DNA of 64,000 nucleotides from Cepaea nemoralis (lineage: Eukaryota > Mollusca > Gastropoda > Stylommatophora > Helicidae). Below, piece after piece: positions 32,613 to 44,255 of the stretch (within the stretch, counting starts at the first letter, position 1; each line of letters begins with the position of its first letter). Below the pieces are notes generated by a model. The model was given only the letters and a program-made list of their open reading frames with translations, was not told where the DNA came from and did no database searches. Location of the stretch: positions 278,501-342,500 of the forward strand of contig JACEFZ010006280.1 in the NCBI GenBank assembly GCA_014155875.1, in the 5' to 3' direction. The position numbers and the translations under genes were made by a program.

Positions 32613-33360
32613 CACCAGTGTTTCATAGTTTAATGAAGTCATTGTGTTAACATACAGGCAGTGTCCTATTGATCAATTGGATGTCACACAATCAACTGGT
32701 CATGCGTTTAAATGTTCCCATATTGTTCATTTTCTATTTATTTATGTGCTGGAAATCGGAATCTCAATGTTATGTTCCTCAACATAACATTGTATTTGGC
32801 TATTTCTTTTATCTGCACGCAATTATCGCCCCATCCCAACCCCTCCTCCAGCAGATAGGCGCAGACACAGCCGCTTTATTTGCGATATTTATTACTGTGG
32901 TGCCTATTTAACGCATTACAGGATGGAGCAACACAAGGCCAGGACACAGTCGGGCATAAACGGACATCCCTCACATAGAGCTGTCGTAAGATTTCCCATA
33001 ACATTACTTCAGTAGAGTTCATATTGATTCTAGCAGCTTCCAAATTGAACTCCAGTGAACTGAACTCTGTTACACAGAGCAAGTTATTTGCGCTGTATAC
33101 GTCTCCCTGTTTACAACCAAAATGTAAAATAAGAAAAGCTCTCCGACCTAAATAAATTCACACATTGTTTGACGCTCGTAGAAGCTGAAGCGGGAAGTAG
33201 ATAATTTTATTAGAGAACACAATAGAAAACATAAAGAGTTACAGTTATATTTTCCACACTGGCAATCGAACATGTTACCTCCACATGACTACAGCACCCC
33301 GCTGCCGGAACAATTGTACTTTGACGAATAACCAACTAGACACCTTCTGTCTTGCCTCGG
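32613..33360. other. Unassigned DNA
   Basis: No recognised element. A short open segment around 32669-32908 on the plus strand has no splice context that I trust. Confidence 0.3.
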
Positions 33361-33364
33361 AGTA

Positions 33365-33855
33365 CACTTCTTCCTAAAGCAAGACCCTGTCGTAATTAGG
33401 AGGTCCCTCTTCCGGTGTGGTAGCTATAACTTTCACATGTTATGTTATCGTCCCTCTTCCGGTGTGGTAGCTATAACTTTCACATGTTATGTTATCTAAC
33501 GCGTCCTCTATTATCTAATTCCTTTTTCTGCTTCTATGAGCGCCAAACAATCTACTTCTTCTTCAGCGTTCCGAGCCATTGAGGTTCTTTGCTGCAGATA
33601 CAATCCGTCTCCATTCGTCTCTCTGGTGGAACTTCTTTTGCCAGTCATTGCGCCAAACAATGTGTGAATTTATTTAAAGTTGCACAGCTTTTCTATAGCG
33701 AGGCCCTGTCGTTATTTTGAGGTTCGTCTTCGGTGTGGTAGCTATAGCTTTCACTTTTTATGTTATGCAGCGCGACCTCTAATATCTAATTCCTTCTTCT
33801 GCGTCTATGAGCGCCGATCAATAAGTGTAAATTTATTTATGAGCGGTCTTAGTTG
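33365..33855 (+). repeat. Dispersed repeat family with TGGTAGCTATA motif (two copies)
   Basis: A block GACCCTGTCGTAATTAGGAG..TTCCGGTGTGGTAGCTATAA..ATCTAATTCC..CTATGAGCGCC occurs at 33365-33665 and again at about 33695-33850. The first copy also has a 47-base internal tandem duplication (33403-33496). A third relative at 35440-35580 contains an intact tRNA-like box B (GGTTCGAATCCCGG), so the family is likely a decayed SINE. Confidence 0.55.
33552..33649 (-). mobile_element. 98-bp LINE-A 3'-end insertion with 12-bp target duplication
   Basis: Flanked by GCGCCAAACAAT at 33540-33551 and 33650-33661. Contents match 243-340 (CATTGAGGTTCTTTGCTGCA, CCATTCGTCTCTCTGG). It inserted into the repeat described in the previous entry. 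It shows that fewer than 100 bases of the LINE-A end were copied. Confidence 0.85.
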
Positions 33856-34284
33856 CCTCAGTAGTTCCCCAATTGACATTTCAGTGTATCCAACCTTAAG
33901 TTGTTTCTCTGCGTGGGTTTTATATGAAACAATAAATTCTTAACAATAAACATTTCTGACACTGCAAGCAATTGTAGTATAGTTTATTATACAATTAATT
34001 CATTGTCCTGAAAGACGGTAAAAAAAAACATTTAGAGGTGGCACGTGTGGGATAGGAACAAAGTAAAGTGGGTAAAACACTTCGGTACTACTGTATCGAT
34101 CAAAAGCATGAATAATAACTACAAGAATTACTAATAAACTGCAAACATCCATTAGTGCCCGCTTAGAATAGTGGACTGAAGTGATATAACATAATCAACA
34201 ATGTAGAACAAATGGAGAGTACAAAACAAATTTCAGTGAATAGGCAGATGAGGACAAGACGTAGGCCCTGAATAGAACTCACGA

Positions 34285-34648
34285 TGACCAATAAAATGAT
34301 GTCAATTGAAACGAGAAAAAGAGTGTTGAGGGGATACATAGAGCCTGTTCTTTTGTATGGATGTGAAACTTGGACAATGGGCAGTCAAGCTGAAAAACAT
34401 CTGATGGCTGCAGAAATGTGGTTTCTGAGGAAAATGCAATGAATGCCATGGACAGACAGAAAAACCAATGACCAAGTACTACAGGAGACAAATGAAAATC
34501 GTAAACTGATTAGAGAAATTAGACGTAGACAGTCAAAAGTTTTTGGACATGTTATGAGAAGAAATGGAATGGAGGACTTAGTGACAACTGGCAAGATCGA
34601 AGGAAACAGACCAAGAGGAAGACCGAGAGGAAAATATCTGGATGGCTT
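34285..34648 (+). mobile_element. RTE-like LINE fragment, C-terminal region
   Basis: Reads MTNKMMSIETRKRVLRGYIE-like codons, LLYGCETWTMGSQ, then after a stop at 34440 RKTNDQVLQETNENRKLI, KVFGHVMRRNGMEDLVTTGK and GRPRGKYLDGF. It breaks off at a short TA run at 34649 without reaching the family end. Confidence 0.75.
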
Positions 34649-34649
34649 T

Positions 34650-35440
34650 ATATATATATATATATGCACAAATACGCTACACACATACATTCACATATTT
34701 GGAATACATAATAACTGGTGAACAATGCCAAGCTCAAAGACCCATAGTTGTCCTCACACAACTAAGCCCGTCATAATTTAAAATCAATGGAAATTCTCCG
34801 CTGAGTGAGCACAAACAATGTGTAGGCAACGAGCCTGCTACAGGGACAACTAACATATACCACCCATATGTCTGACTACAGGGCGAGACTTAGCACATAT
34901 TGATTTGTCAGAAGTGTGGTTCCCTCGGATGTGCCAGCAAATAAATAACCAGGGAAGCTGGTTAAATTAACTGGAAGACATAACTGCCCTGGAGATAATT
35001 GCAGAAGGGAAAACTGAAAATTACATTGACTAATGCACAGTGCAATATATCAAAAACTAGATAGAACTAGCTATGACAGATTATAGAATTGATCTTTACC
35101 CTATATGTTTCCAATGGTTATCGAGTGTCGAAGTACGCTTGTTCCATCAAAGATAAGTTGTAGTCATGTTCCTGTATGACTAGATCTTTACATGTTTATG
35201 TTTTCAAGTTTGTCATCTAATCTACTTGTTTCCTTTTTTCCTATCATCGAATTCTCCTACCGTACCGTAAGAGAAATTTAGTTAAACAAATGTGCTTTTA
35301 GACGCGTAATGAGGACGGCCGTGGGGTGAATATTTGCATAACATTGCGCCAGTCTCTTGTATCTTTTCCTTCACACTTCTGAGAAACATTCATAAATATC
35401 CAGGGGTGTCTAGTAGGTCAAGTGTTGAAGTACACTTATT
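34650..35440. other. Unassigned DNA
   Basis: Begins with a TATATA run. No recognised element or exon. Confidence 0.3.
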
Positions 35441-35580
35441 TCTGCAGCGAGGCGGTGTCGTCATTTGGAGGTGACAGGTTCGAATCCCGGTCGGTAACTA
35501 TAGCTTTAAATGTTTATGTGGTCTGTGCTTCCTCTAGTCTCTATTTCTTTCTTCTACTTATATGAGAGCCAAACAGTACA
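35440..35580 (+). repeat. SINE-like repeat with intact B box
   Basis: GCAGCGAGGCGGTGTCGTCA then ACAGGTTCGAATCCCGGTCG then TAACTATAGCTTTAAATG. Related to 33365-33855 and the best-preserved tRNA-like part of that family. Confidence 0.5.
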
Positions 35581-35669
35581 TGCGTGTGAGAAATATTCAG
35601 CACCAAATTTGGAGGATGAGTCCATTCTTGATCTGTACTCATCTGTACTCATCGTCTACATCGTGCTAC

Positions 35670-36105
35670 ATAGAACCTGTACTTTTGTGTAGATGTGAAG
35701 CGTGGACAATGAGCAGACAAGCTAAAACATCTGATGACTGTGGAAATGTGGTTTCTGAGGAAAATGCAAAGAATACCATGGACAGACAGAAAAACCAATG
35801 AACAAGTCCATCAAGAAACAAATGAAGATCGTAAACTGATTAGAAACATTAGACGTAAACAGTCAAAATAGTTTGGACATGTTATGAGAAGAAATGACTT
35901 GGAGAACTTGGTGGTAACTGGCAAGATCGAAGGGAAGAGACCAAGAGGAAGACTGAGAAGTAAATACCTGGATGACTTGGCCATTTGGTATGGTCAAGAC
36001 AAGAACACGGAGCTGATCCACGACTCTGGTGATTGAGTGAGATGGCAAAACATGACCGCCCATGACATGGCAAGGCACATCGACATGGTACATGATGGAT
36101 GGACG
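35670..36105 (+). mobile_element. RTE-like LINE 3' end with (GATG) tail
   Basis: Starts at GAACCTGTACTTTTGTGTAG (an LLYGCEAW-type codon run) and shows RKMQRIPWTDRKTNEQV, MRRNDLENLVVTGKIEGKRP and the terminus TCGACATGGTACATGATGG. Broken by stops at 35692 and near 35870. Confidence 0.75.
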
Positions 36106-36244
36106 GGTAGACTCATCGTCACCATGAACAGTATGTGGCACACCAACAAGCATGGATGATTATGGTTCGTCAGCCAATACAATACCCTGAGTCTCGGAGC
36201 ACATCTGTGCTGCTTATTTGTAAGCAATTCATATTGCGGTATTT

Positions 36245-36565
36245 GGCTATGTGGACTGCCAAAGTAACTAACAATGATTGTCTGGAAGAGACTAATGATT
36301 CTAGAACATCATACAGAACTATAAGATAAAGACAAGACAGCGTTCTTTTGTCATATAATGAGAAGAGAATCGTTAAAAGTATTGTGGCAACTGGAATGAG
36401 CGATGGCAGACGAGGCAGAGATAGAAATTATGTTGGATGGCCTGAGACTGCGACACAGAGGAATATCAACTACAGAGTTAATCGGAACACCTGGAACCTA
36501 AATCTGCAGAGAGATGTGAACGTATGCACCATATTGCATGGCCCATACTGACTATAATGATGATA
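36245..36565 (+). mobile_element. LINE 3' end of the 60-kb RTE subfamily
   Basis: ACTGCCAAAGTAACTAACAA and CTAATGATTCTAGAACATCA match the ORF2 C-terminus of the long LINE at 60312-63105 (its ACTGCCAGAGTAACTAACGA), not the commoner RTE copies. It ends CACCATATTGCATGGCCCAT. Several stops. Confidence 0.65.
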
Positions 36566-36955
36566 ATTATGAGGAAAATGACGATGATGATATTCTGTTA
36601 AACCATTCTGGTACTCAGGACTGCATTTCTTCCCCGCTTGCCAATACATTGGTCTCTTGTCACTAAGTGTAAAAGCTTGTTTCTACTTATACAAGTTTCT
36701 AGATCTCAAAGTTGTATAATTATCTTAACTTTTTCATCATCTTTTTCACTAAAGCTGAGACATTTTCTTTTCTCTGTTATTTGTATTTTGCGCATTTTCT
36801 TCAAACAATACGAGGTTGTTCGTTTTGAGTGTTTATACTGTGACTACTGACTGTGCCCAATGAAAGTGCCTTTACAGATGGCTAGTAGTATACTGAGCAT
36901 TTAATCACTTGCGGGCGTAAAGATTGTATCAGTTTTAATGCACTTCTGTACTCCC
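36566..36955. other. Unassigned AT-rich DNA
   Basis: Nothing recognised. Confidence 0.3.
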
Positions 36956-36965
36956 TCGCTCTCTC

Positions 36966-37038
<73 letters not shown>

Positions 37039-37200
37039 CTCTCTCTCTCTCGTAAATAAAGTTGTTTTATTCATTAGTTTCATCTCTCATTCTCCCTCTA
37101 TATATGTCTCCCACACCCACCCTCACCCCTCTCTCTCTCTTTCTTTCTCTCTTTCTGCTTTCTTCTCTCTCTCTCTCTCCCTACTTGTATATAATTTCTG
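36956..37200. repeat. (CT)n microsatellite
   Basis: A CT tract of about 95 bases, then a mixed CT-rich stretch to about 37185. Confidence 0.9.
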
Positions 37201-37264
37201 TGATCTATATCTTAGCCCACGTCTCCCATCTCTCAATCCTCTAATTCCTTTTAATAAATAATGT

Positions 37265-37465
37265 TTTTTTCATGTGAATGTACCATGCGTAATATGCATT
37301 GTTTATGCTTACAAAATCCATTTTACAATGTTTTTTCCCCTATGTAAATGTAACATGCACATTTGATGAATGAAAGACGAGTGATTGAAAGGGCCGAATG
37401 GAAGACGGGCCTGCGTACCCAATTTGTTACCCTTTTAAAATAAAGTTCGTTCGTTCGATCGTTCG

Positions 37466-37525
<60 letters not shown>

Positions 37526-37535
37526 TCTCTCTCTC
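37265..37535 (+). repeat. Dispersed GACGGGCCTGCGT repeat with (CGTT)n and (CT)n
   Basis: ATGCATTGTTTATGCTTACA, then GAAGACGGGCCTGCGTACCC, AATAAA, (TTCG)n, and a CT tract to 37535. The same order occurs at 38855-39110, including the downstream CT tract. Confidence 0.65.
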
Positions 37536-37671
37536 ATCTGTTCTCTCTCCCTCAACTCTCGTACCTCTTTCTTGTTCTCTCTCAGTGTGTGTCTCTGCGT
37601 CTGTCTCTGATATTTTTTTTCCTCCCTAATTTTCAATTTTATCTATATTATATATATTATCTTTCTTTCTA

Positions 37672-37785
37672 GAAGCACTTGGAATCAGCGACTGGCAAAA
37701 GAAGGTCAACCGGAGAGACGAATGGAGACGGCTTGTATCTGCAGAAAAGAACCTCAATGGCTCGGAATGCTGAAGAAGTTGAATA
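37672..37785 (+). mobile_element. LINE-A 3'-end fragment
   Basis: Plus-strand counterpart of 243-345: AGAAGCACTTGGAATCAGCG, GGAGACGGCTTGTATCTGCA, CTCGGAATGCTGAAGAAG. The last 35 codons of ORF2 and the GAA-rich tail. Confidence 0.75.
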
Positions 37786-37869
37786 AGATATATGTTATCT
37801 ATTTTATGTATCTCTTCTCACGAATATCTCTGTTATTCCCCTTCCCCCATTCTATCTCATCTTACTTAT

Positions 37870-37874
<5 letters not shown>

Positions 37875-37927
<53 letters not shown>
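37875..37927. repeat. (CT)n tract
   Basis: About 26 CT units directly upstream of the G/T-rich tract. Confidence 0.95.
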
Positions 37928-37930
<3 letters not shown>

Positions 37931-38850
37931 TGGGTGGGGTATATGTTTGTGGGGCTGGGGGGAACTATTGTTGGGTGGAAGATGGGTGTGTGGGTGGTGA
38001 GAGTGTTTGTAGGTGGGGGATGTGTGGATGTGGGGGAAATGTGTGTGTGTGGGTGTGGAATGTGTGGGTGGGGATGTGTATGTGGTGGGGGATGTGTATA
38101 TGGGTAGGGTGTGTGGGAGGAGAGATGTGTGTGGGTGAGGGATGTATGGGTAAGGGATGTGTATATGGGTGTGAGGGAGGTGTGTTTGGCTGGGTGGTTG
38201 GGGTGTGTGAGTGTAGGTGGGGAATGTATGTGTTGATGGGTGGGTGGGGGAAGTGTGGGTGTGAGTGGTTAAGGGATGAGTACGTGTGTGGGGATGTGCG
38301 TGGGGATGTGTGTATGGGTAAGGGATTGTGTGTGGGTGGGGAGATGTGTGTGGGTGGGGGTGTGTAGGTGGGGGATGTGTGGTTGGGGGATGGGTGATTG
38401 GGGGTGTGTAGGTGGATGGGTGGAGGATGTGTGGGTGGGTGAATGTGTGTGGGTTGGGGGATGTGTGTGGGATATGATTGGATGGGGAGATGTGTTTGCG
38501 TGGGGTTGTGTGTGTTGGTGGGTGCGCGATGTTTGTGTGAATGGGGGGGGGGGGGGGTTGTGTGGGTGGGAGAAGTGTGAGTGGAGGATGTGTGTAGGTG
38601 GGTGGGTGAAGGGTGTGTGGGTAGGTGAGTGTGTTTGTGGGTTGGGGAATGGGTGGGGATGTGTGTGTGTGTGTGGTTGGGGAGATGTGTGTAGGTGAGA
38701 GATGTGTGGGTGGGGAATTGGTGGGTGTGTGGGGGAATATATGTGTGCCTAGGGGTGTGTGTTTTTTGGGGGCTGTGTGTGGGTGGGTGGGGATGTGTGT
38801 TTATTGGATGTGTAATAGGTTGGGGATGTGTGAATGGGCGGAGGATGTGT
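37928..38850 (+). repeat. 0.9-kb G/T-rich imperfect tandem tract
   Basis: Almost pure G, T and A on the plus strand, with dense GGG and GGGG runs in motifs such as GTGGGTGGGGGATGTGTG. Units are irregular at 13-20 bases. Long antisense frames rich in Pro, Thr and His follow from composition only. G-run spacing permits many G-quadruplexes. Confidence 0.9.
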
Positions 38851-38854
38851 CTCA

Positions 38855-39110
38855 TAACATGATCATATGCATTGTTTATTTTTACAACATTCATTTGACA
38901 ATGTTTTTCCTATGTGAATGTATCATGCACTATTGATGAACGAAGGATGAGTCTTTGGAAGAACCGAATGTAAGACGGGCCTGCATGTCCAATTGTAACA
39001 CTTCGAATATAAAGATCATTCACTCAATCAGTCTCTCTCTCTCGCTCTCTCTCTCTCTCTATCTCTCTCTCTGTCTCTCTCTCTCTTTCTCTCTCTCTCT
39101 CTGCTTCATT
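38855..39110 (+). repeat. Dispersed GACGGGCCTGC repeat plus (CT)n
   Basis: Second long copy of the 37265 repeat: ATGCATTGTTTATTTTTACA, GTAAGACGGGCCTGCATGTC, then CATTCACTCAATCA and a CT-rich tract. The two copies bracket the G/T-rich tract. Confidence 0.65.
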
Positions 39111-39359
39111 TTTCATATATACCTCTTGTCTTTCTATATGCCTCATCTCTTTTTATACCTCTACTATCTCCCTTTCTGTCCCATCACGTATCCCCTCTGG
39201 CCTCTCTCTCAGTTCCATCTCTCTTATACCTCTCTCTCTCATCTCTCTTGTACCCCACTTGCCTCGCCCTCCCCCCACCCGCGTCCCCGCCCCTGCCGCC
39301 ATTCCTTTATTGGGGAAAATAAAGACAAAATTATTCACCTTGTTTAACCTGTTTTCTCA

Positions 39360-39790
39360 TCATTGTTTATAATTGATTGAGGTGGTTAGTATTTTGTGAT
39401 AATCTTTCTCGTTGTCTTTTGTAGTTAAGATACTTCCTCTGTCGCTTGCCTGATGGTTGCCCTTTTTACCTCGTGCTCATTTCATTTGTTCTTTTGTCAA
39501 CATCTGCGAGACTTGTTCCTTCTCTACTGTGCTCGTTTTTATTTCGGTCCCGATAAGCTGTTATCCGGATTGCTGTTATCATCAACGTCATCTTAACTTT
39601 AATTATTAGTCCTGTCATAAGTAGAAAAAAATATTGAAATTCGACAAGATCTTAACATTGAAGAGAACTGGTTCTTAATCATTATCGTGTCTCGGAAACT
39701 AAACTTCTGTGGCTATCATAAGCGTCAAAGTGGCTTGAAAAGAACATTGATGGAAGACACAGTTTCTGCAATAAGAGGCAGTGGTCAACT
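39360..39790. other. Unassigned DNA
   Basis: No recognised element or exon. Confidence 0.3.
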
Positions 39791-39826
39791 AGCACAAGGT
39801 GGACACATACAATTGTAGACGTCTTG

Positions 39827-39925
39827 GGTATATGGGCATATGTCTTGGGTATATGGGCATATGTCTTGGGTATAAGGGCATATGTCTTGGGTATATGGGC
39901 ATATGTCTTGGGTATATGGCCAGGA
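39827..39925. repeat. 21-bp minisatellite, about 4.7 copies
   Basis: Unit GTCTTGGGTATATGGGCATA plus one base. The period is a multiple of three, so the plus strand spells a seven-residue LGYMGIC repeat. No start or splice context supports translation. Confidence 0.9.
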
Positions 39926-40017
39926 GTGTTGGCGGGAGATCGAGAAACTTGTCTGTGAGTCATGATGAGAGCAACGTTCTGCAAATGACAAGCCAGCCAC
40001 ATGATGATGATGAATGT

Positions 40018-40090
40018 TATGTTTTGAGACAGTTGGATGTTATGTTTTGAGACAGTTGGATGTTATGTTTTGAGACAGTTGGATGTTATG
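40018..40090. repeat. 23-bp tandem repeat, 3 copies
   Basis: Unit TTATGTTTTGAGACAGTTGG plus ATG, three near-identical copies. Confidence 0.9.
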
Positions 40091-40139
40091 TTGTTTTACC
40101 ACAATATCTCTCTTTGTTTGCGACGCATATATCGTATAT

Positions 40140-40323
40140 CTCTCTTGCCTCTCAATTTAACTCTTTTATCTTATATCTTTCGTGTCTCTTTATTTCTCCT
40201 ATATCTTTTTCTTTCTATATCTCTATGTCATCTCTCTTGTCTCTCTATTGTCTCCCTCTCTATATCTCTCTCGTCCCTCTCTTATATCTCTCTTGTTTCC
40301 CTCTCGTATCTTCTTTCTCTCCT

Positions 40324-40384
<61 letters not shown>

Positions 40385-40447
40385 TCCCGCTTGTCTCTAT
40401 CACTCTCTTATACTTCTCTTGTCTCTATCACTCTCTTATATCGCTCT

Positions 40448-40526
<79 letters not shown>

Positions 40527-40627
40527 CTCGCACCCTAATCTAACTTAACTCTTTTATTGCCCGATCTCTTTCTTTCGCACTCCTCTCTTTTCCTCTCATC
40601 TCATCACTCAATCTCGTCACCCTCACT

Positions 40628-40680
<53 letters not shown>

Positions 40681-40695
40681 TCTCTCTACCTCTTT
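40140..40695. repeat. CT-rich microsatellite region
   Basis: Degenerate TCTC/TATCTC sequence with pure CT tracts at about 40326-40366 (then CA), 40446-40522 and 40632-40690. No gene. Confidence 0.9.
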
Positions 40696-40849
40696 CGCTG
40701 GCTGCGATCAATTGTTCCCATGTGTATCAACCATATTGAGACCCTATGTGTGCATATTGCTGTAACTTGGGGATATAAAGCAAAACATATTTTAATACAA
40801 GTTATCGGCCTCAAACACGGCTTCTCGTCCTTTGAGACGTAATATATAT

Positions 40850-41225
40850 GATGGAAAAACATCTGATGGCTGTGAAATTGTGGTTTCCGAGGAAAATGCA
40901 AAGAATACCATGGACAGACAGAAAAACCAATGACCAAGTACTACAGGAGACAAATGAATACCGTAAACTGATTAGAGAAATTAGACGTAGACAGTCAGTT
41001 TTTTGGACACGTTATGAGAAATAAATGAATTAGAGAACTTGGTTACAACTGGCAAGATTGAATTGAAAAGAACACGGGGAAGGCAGAGAAGTAAATACCT
41101 GGAAGGCTTGGCCATGTGGTATGCTCGAGACAAGAACACAGAGCTGATCCACGACTCTGGTGATCGCGTCAGCTGGCTAAATATGACCTCCCACACTTAT
41201 CGGCAAGGCACATGATGATGATGAT
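40850..41225 (+). mobile_element. RTE-like LINE 3' end with (GAT)n tail
   Basis: GAAAAACATCTGATGGCTGT, AATACCATGGACAGACAGAA, TTAGACGTAGACAGTCAG, and a terminus GGCAAGGCACATGATGATG. Frameshifts near 41000-41040. Confidence 0.75.
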
Positions 41226-41231
41226 GCGATG

Positions 41232-41420
41232 AATGGAGACCGCGGGAGCAGTGTCTAGCACGCTTGCCTATCGGCCCAGTGACCATGTGTTCGGATCTCT
41301 GAATAGGCTATTTGTTTATATTTTTTTTCTTTTGACCTATGTTATCAAGTCACCCCAACCTAATTCGTGTACCAGAAAATGTACTGGAAGTAAAGATTGC
41401 TGGTGTGTTATTTTTTTTTT
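41232..41420 (+). mobile_element. SINE-like repeat (SINE-3)
   Basis: Head with GCAGTGTCTAGCACGCTTGC and box-B-like GTGTTCGGATCTC; AAGTCACCCCAACCTAATTC follows. Related to 17640-17770. Confidence 0.4.
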
Positions 41421-41569
41421 TTAAATCCACATTACATATCGAGTGACCATTGGTTTATGAAAAGATGAGGCTGGTACCACATACCCAAGAGACTCAATGT
41501 TGTGGTGGATAGATACTCACCTGCAGACTTGATGGTCAAGGGTACCAGCAAATATCTTGATAAGTGCAG

Positions 41570-41746
41570 GCGGACAGCGCGATACTGACCGCATCATGCA
41601 CCAGGTGTTGACAGGTCTGAATGTTTTCCCTTTGAAATTTTGTGATGGAAGCTGCCACGCGGCCTACACTTTACAATCCCGAAATGCGTTTTTAAAGTTA
41701 TTAAGATGTACAATGATCTCTCTTGTTTGCCTTTGTCCTGGAGAAA
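41570..41746 (+). CDS. Possible host exon with Cys-rich segment
   Basis: An open segment after an acceptor-like TAAGTGCAG, ending before GTCGTT, a weak donor. Translation contains DRIMHQVLTGLNVFPLKFCD, GSCHAAYTLQSRNAF and LLRCTMISLVCLCPGES. Five Cys spaced as C..C..C..C.C recall small extracellular Cys modules, but I cannot assign a family. No repeat match elsewhere in the window. Confidence 0.25.
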
Positions 41747-41759
41747 GTCGTTAAAGAGT

Positions 41760-42600
41760 TAAAGAGATGCTAAAGAGATAACATTTCCCTCTCAAATTGC
41801 AAACGATACTAGCAAATTAAGAACCACTGAGTCATTAACAGTCATCTCCAGCTGCAAATATTTCACATTTACTCATACACAATTGGCTGCGTTTCTCACG
41901 GACACAAAGACCAGGCGGTTAATTATTTCTGAACCTCGTTTAGTTAAACCCTGCAGACGATAATGGTGACTCCGTGATTGCTGCGAGTAAGCAGGCAGAC
42001 TGCCCATTGTGCTAACGACAAGGCATTACTGGCTAGGAGACTGTTGAGGACATCTGGTTGTGTCGATGGAAGACAGATGTGTACATGACTCACTAGGTCG
42101 TCTGTTTCTGGGCGGCGATAGACCGTTTTGATTACAAGAGTCTCTGAGGTCTAGATTATCTTGAGCACCAATTGTATGTCCGGAATCACCAGATCCCCGG
42201 AACTAATAGCAAGTTGGAACTGATTAATTTAGAAATTGTAAATGATATGAATCATACATGACAAGAGGGAATCTAAGGTGCATTCTGGGTTTGTGAATTT
42301 TGATTGATGGATAGTTACCAGCGTGCATTCAGACGACTAGCAAATAATTAAGTATTCCTCGGTTGTATACCCTGCAATACAATACAAAACAATATAATAC
42401 GATGCGATACAATACAGTACAAAACTGTACAATTGAATACACGGTACTTTTTCCTTAATTCACCCCAAACAAACGTCACCAGCTATATTTAGGGTCACCA
42501 GCTATATTTAGCACTGACGGTGATCTCCTGTGTGTTTGGGTACAGTTCGTGTCAGTGCGTTTCAATTCCCCCCACAATGTTTCTATGGGCTTTGGCACCG
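41760..42600. other. Unassigned DNA with AATAC-type short repeats
   Basis: 42370-42440 has imperfect AATAC/AATACA repeats. Otherwise nothing recognised. Confidence 0.4.

Positions 42601-42601
<1 letters not shown>

Positions 42602-42690
<89 letters not shown>
42602..42690. repeat. (CT)n(GT)n microsatellite
   Basis: About 42 CT units then a few GT units. Confidence 0.95.
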
Positions 42691-42697
<7 letters not shown>

Positions 42698-43084
42698 ATC
42701 TCATCATGAGTTTTCTGGAACTGGCAGCATCAGCAGGCAGCAGCAACTGTCCACGACAAGCCAGAGTAGCGTTACCTTTTCTGCAGCAGCATCATGGCAT
42801 CTGACATTCTGCTAGACACTGTTCTCATAATCATGTCATCATGGTGCTATCGCTGACTGAGCGTCAGGACAGATGGGAGATGCCGACGACGACTACGACA
42901 TTCACCATGTATGTCGGCAGGACATCCTCCCGTTGAGACAAGGCCACATGGCTGCAAGGCCTCGCGTCTCCCGTACGGACAGATCATCATCATTCTTTTC
43001 GTATACTGAAATGTATTGTACTGTATTGTACTGCATTGTACTGTACTGTACTATATTCTACTGTACTTTCCTGTACAGGCACCT

Positions 43085-43345
43085 AGCCATCTGGGCAGAC
43101 GATAGTCTCCGTGGTGAAGTGGCTACGCTACCTGCCCTGCACTTCGAAGGTTATGGGTTATTTTCCGGCCTACATCATTCGGTTCACGAGTGCAATTTTT
43201 TCAGAGACTCAGGTGGGTCATCGCTGTAACTATGGTATTCGGGCTTTGTGTGATAGTTTTGGCAGCCCGCCCTGGGAAAGGGATATATCCCCGTTCAATG
43301 AAGTCCATCCTCTTGCCTCTTAAACACCTTTAAAAAAAAAAAAAA
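43085..43345 (+). mobile_element. Probable SINE with poly-A tail
   Basis: TCTCCGTGGTGAAGTGGCTA (box-A-like), TTCGGTTCACGAG (box-B-like), and an A-run of about 14 at the 3' end after TGCCTCTTAAACACC. A single copy in this window, so it rests on the tRNA-like start and tail only. Confidence 0.35.
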
Positions 43346-43384
43346 GATCATAGTTATTGTGCTTCCAAAGCAAAAAAAATACAT

Positions 43385-43605
43385 AATAACTCTCAATAGC
43401 TCAAATCCTGGACTGAATTGTAGAGACCATGTGTTGTCCGTGCAGCATGATCCCTCTCTCAGCCTACCTATTTACCCAATACATCTGGAACAACAAGCTG
43501 CAGTAACTGCCGGATCAGGAAAGCATTGCTCTAACTGTCCGCCTGTCGGAGCGTCCATACTAGACTAGTTGCCGACCAAGGCTCAGAGCAGTGCAGAGGC
43601 GCTAA
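43385..43605 (-). mobile_element. FADD-family LINE 5' UTR fragment
   Basis: Shares CAGCATGATCCCTCTCTC, ACAAGCTGCAG, AAAGCATTGCTCTAA and TGTCCGCCTGTCGGAGC with 25065-25290, in the same orientation. No coding sequence. Confidence 0.6.
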
Positions 43606-43619
43606 ACCACCCGCCACAC

Positions 43620-44210
43620 GCATGTTTCCTTTAGACAGTAATTTACATTACTTGATTGACATGGGTTCAAATCTCCAGCGTCATTTACTTTCTGACAGAT
43701 AGCCTTTAACTTGCACTTCCAGTCTGACATATGGAAGCTAATCGATACGTGTTTATTTATTTATACAAACTGTGATGGCCCCAAGGTTTTCCAATTTCTT
43801 CGTAATTCTCACCGCCCTTGACCTGTCATGTCAAAAAAAAATGTGTGTTATTTCCGTTAAATGCTCTTGAAGATAATCTCAATTTCCCCTCGGGACCGCC
43901 TCGTGTTTTGAAGCTGTTACTGAAGTTTCTGGTTATTTTTCTTCGGCTTCTGCCGGTTAGAGAGGCGCGGCGAGAAAAAGATGATAAGCATTTTTGAAAC
44001 TGTCATCTTGCATTACAGAAAATTATTTCTCCTGCTTTTCTTTCAGAATCTCGAAAAAAATATCCATTATTGTATGTTGTTTTGATCAAAACCGGTTAGC
44101 AATCCTTCCGAATTTTGTTTGTTTGTTTGTTAATTTTATTTTCTCATTTCTTTTTCTTTTTTGTTATTGTTTTAAAGACCGCTTCGTATAATTTTGCTTT
44201 AGGCACCCGA
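43620..44210. other. Unassigned DNA
   Basis: No recognised element. T-rich stretch 44110-44180. Confidence 0.3.
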
Positions 44211-44255
44211 CGAGTGCGTGGAAAAGTTAATGAAAGTAGAACACTATATACAATA

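Noticed and set aside
37965..38894. 309-codon Pro/Thr/His-rich minus-strand frame.
   Set aside because: Composition of the G/T-rich tract removes stop codons; no start or splice context and no domain.
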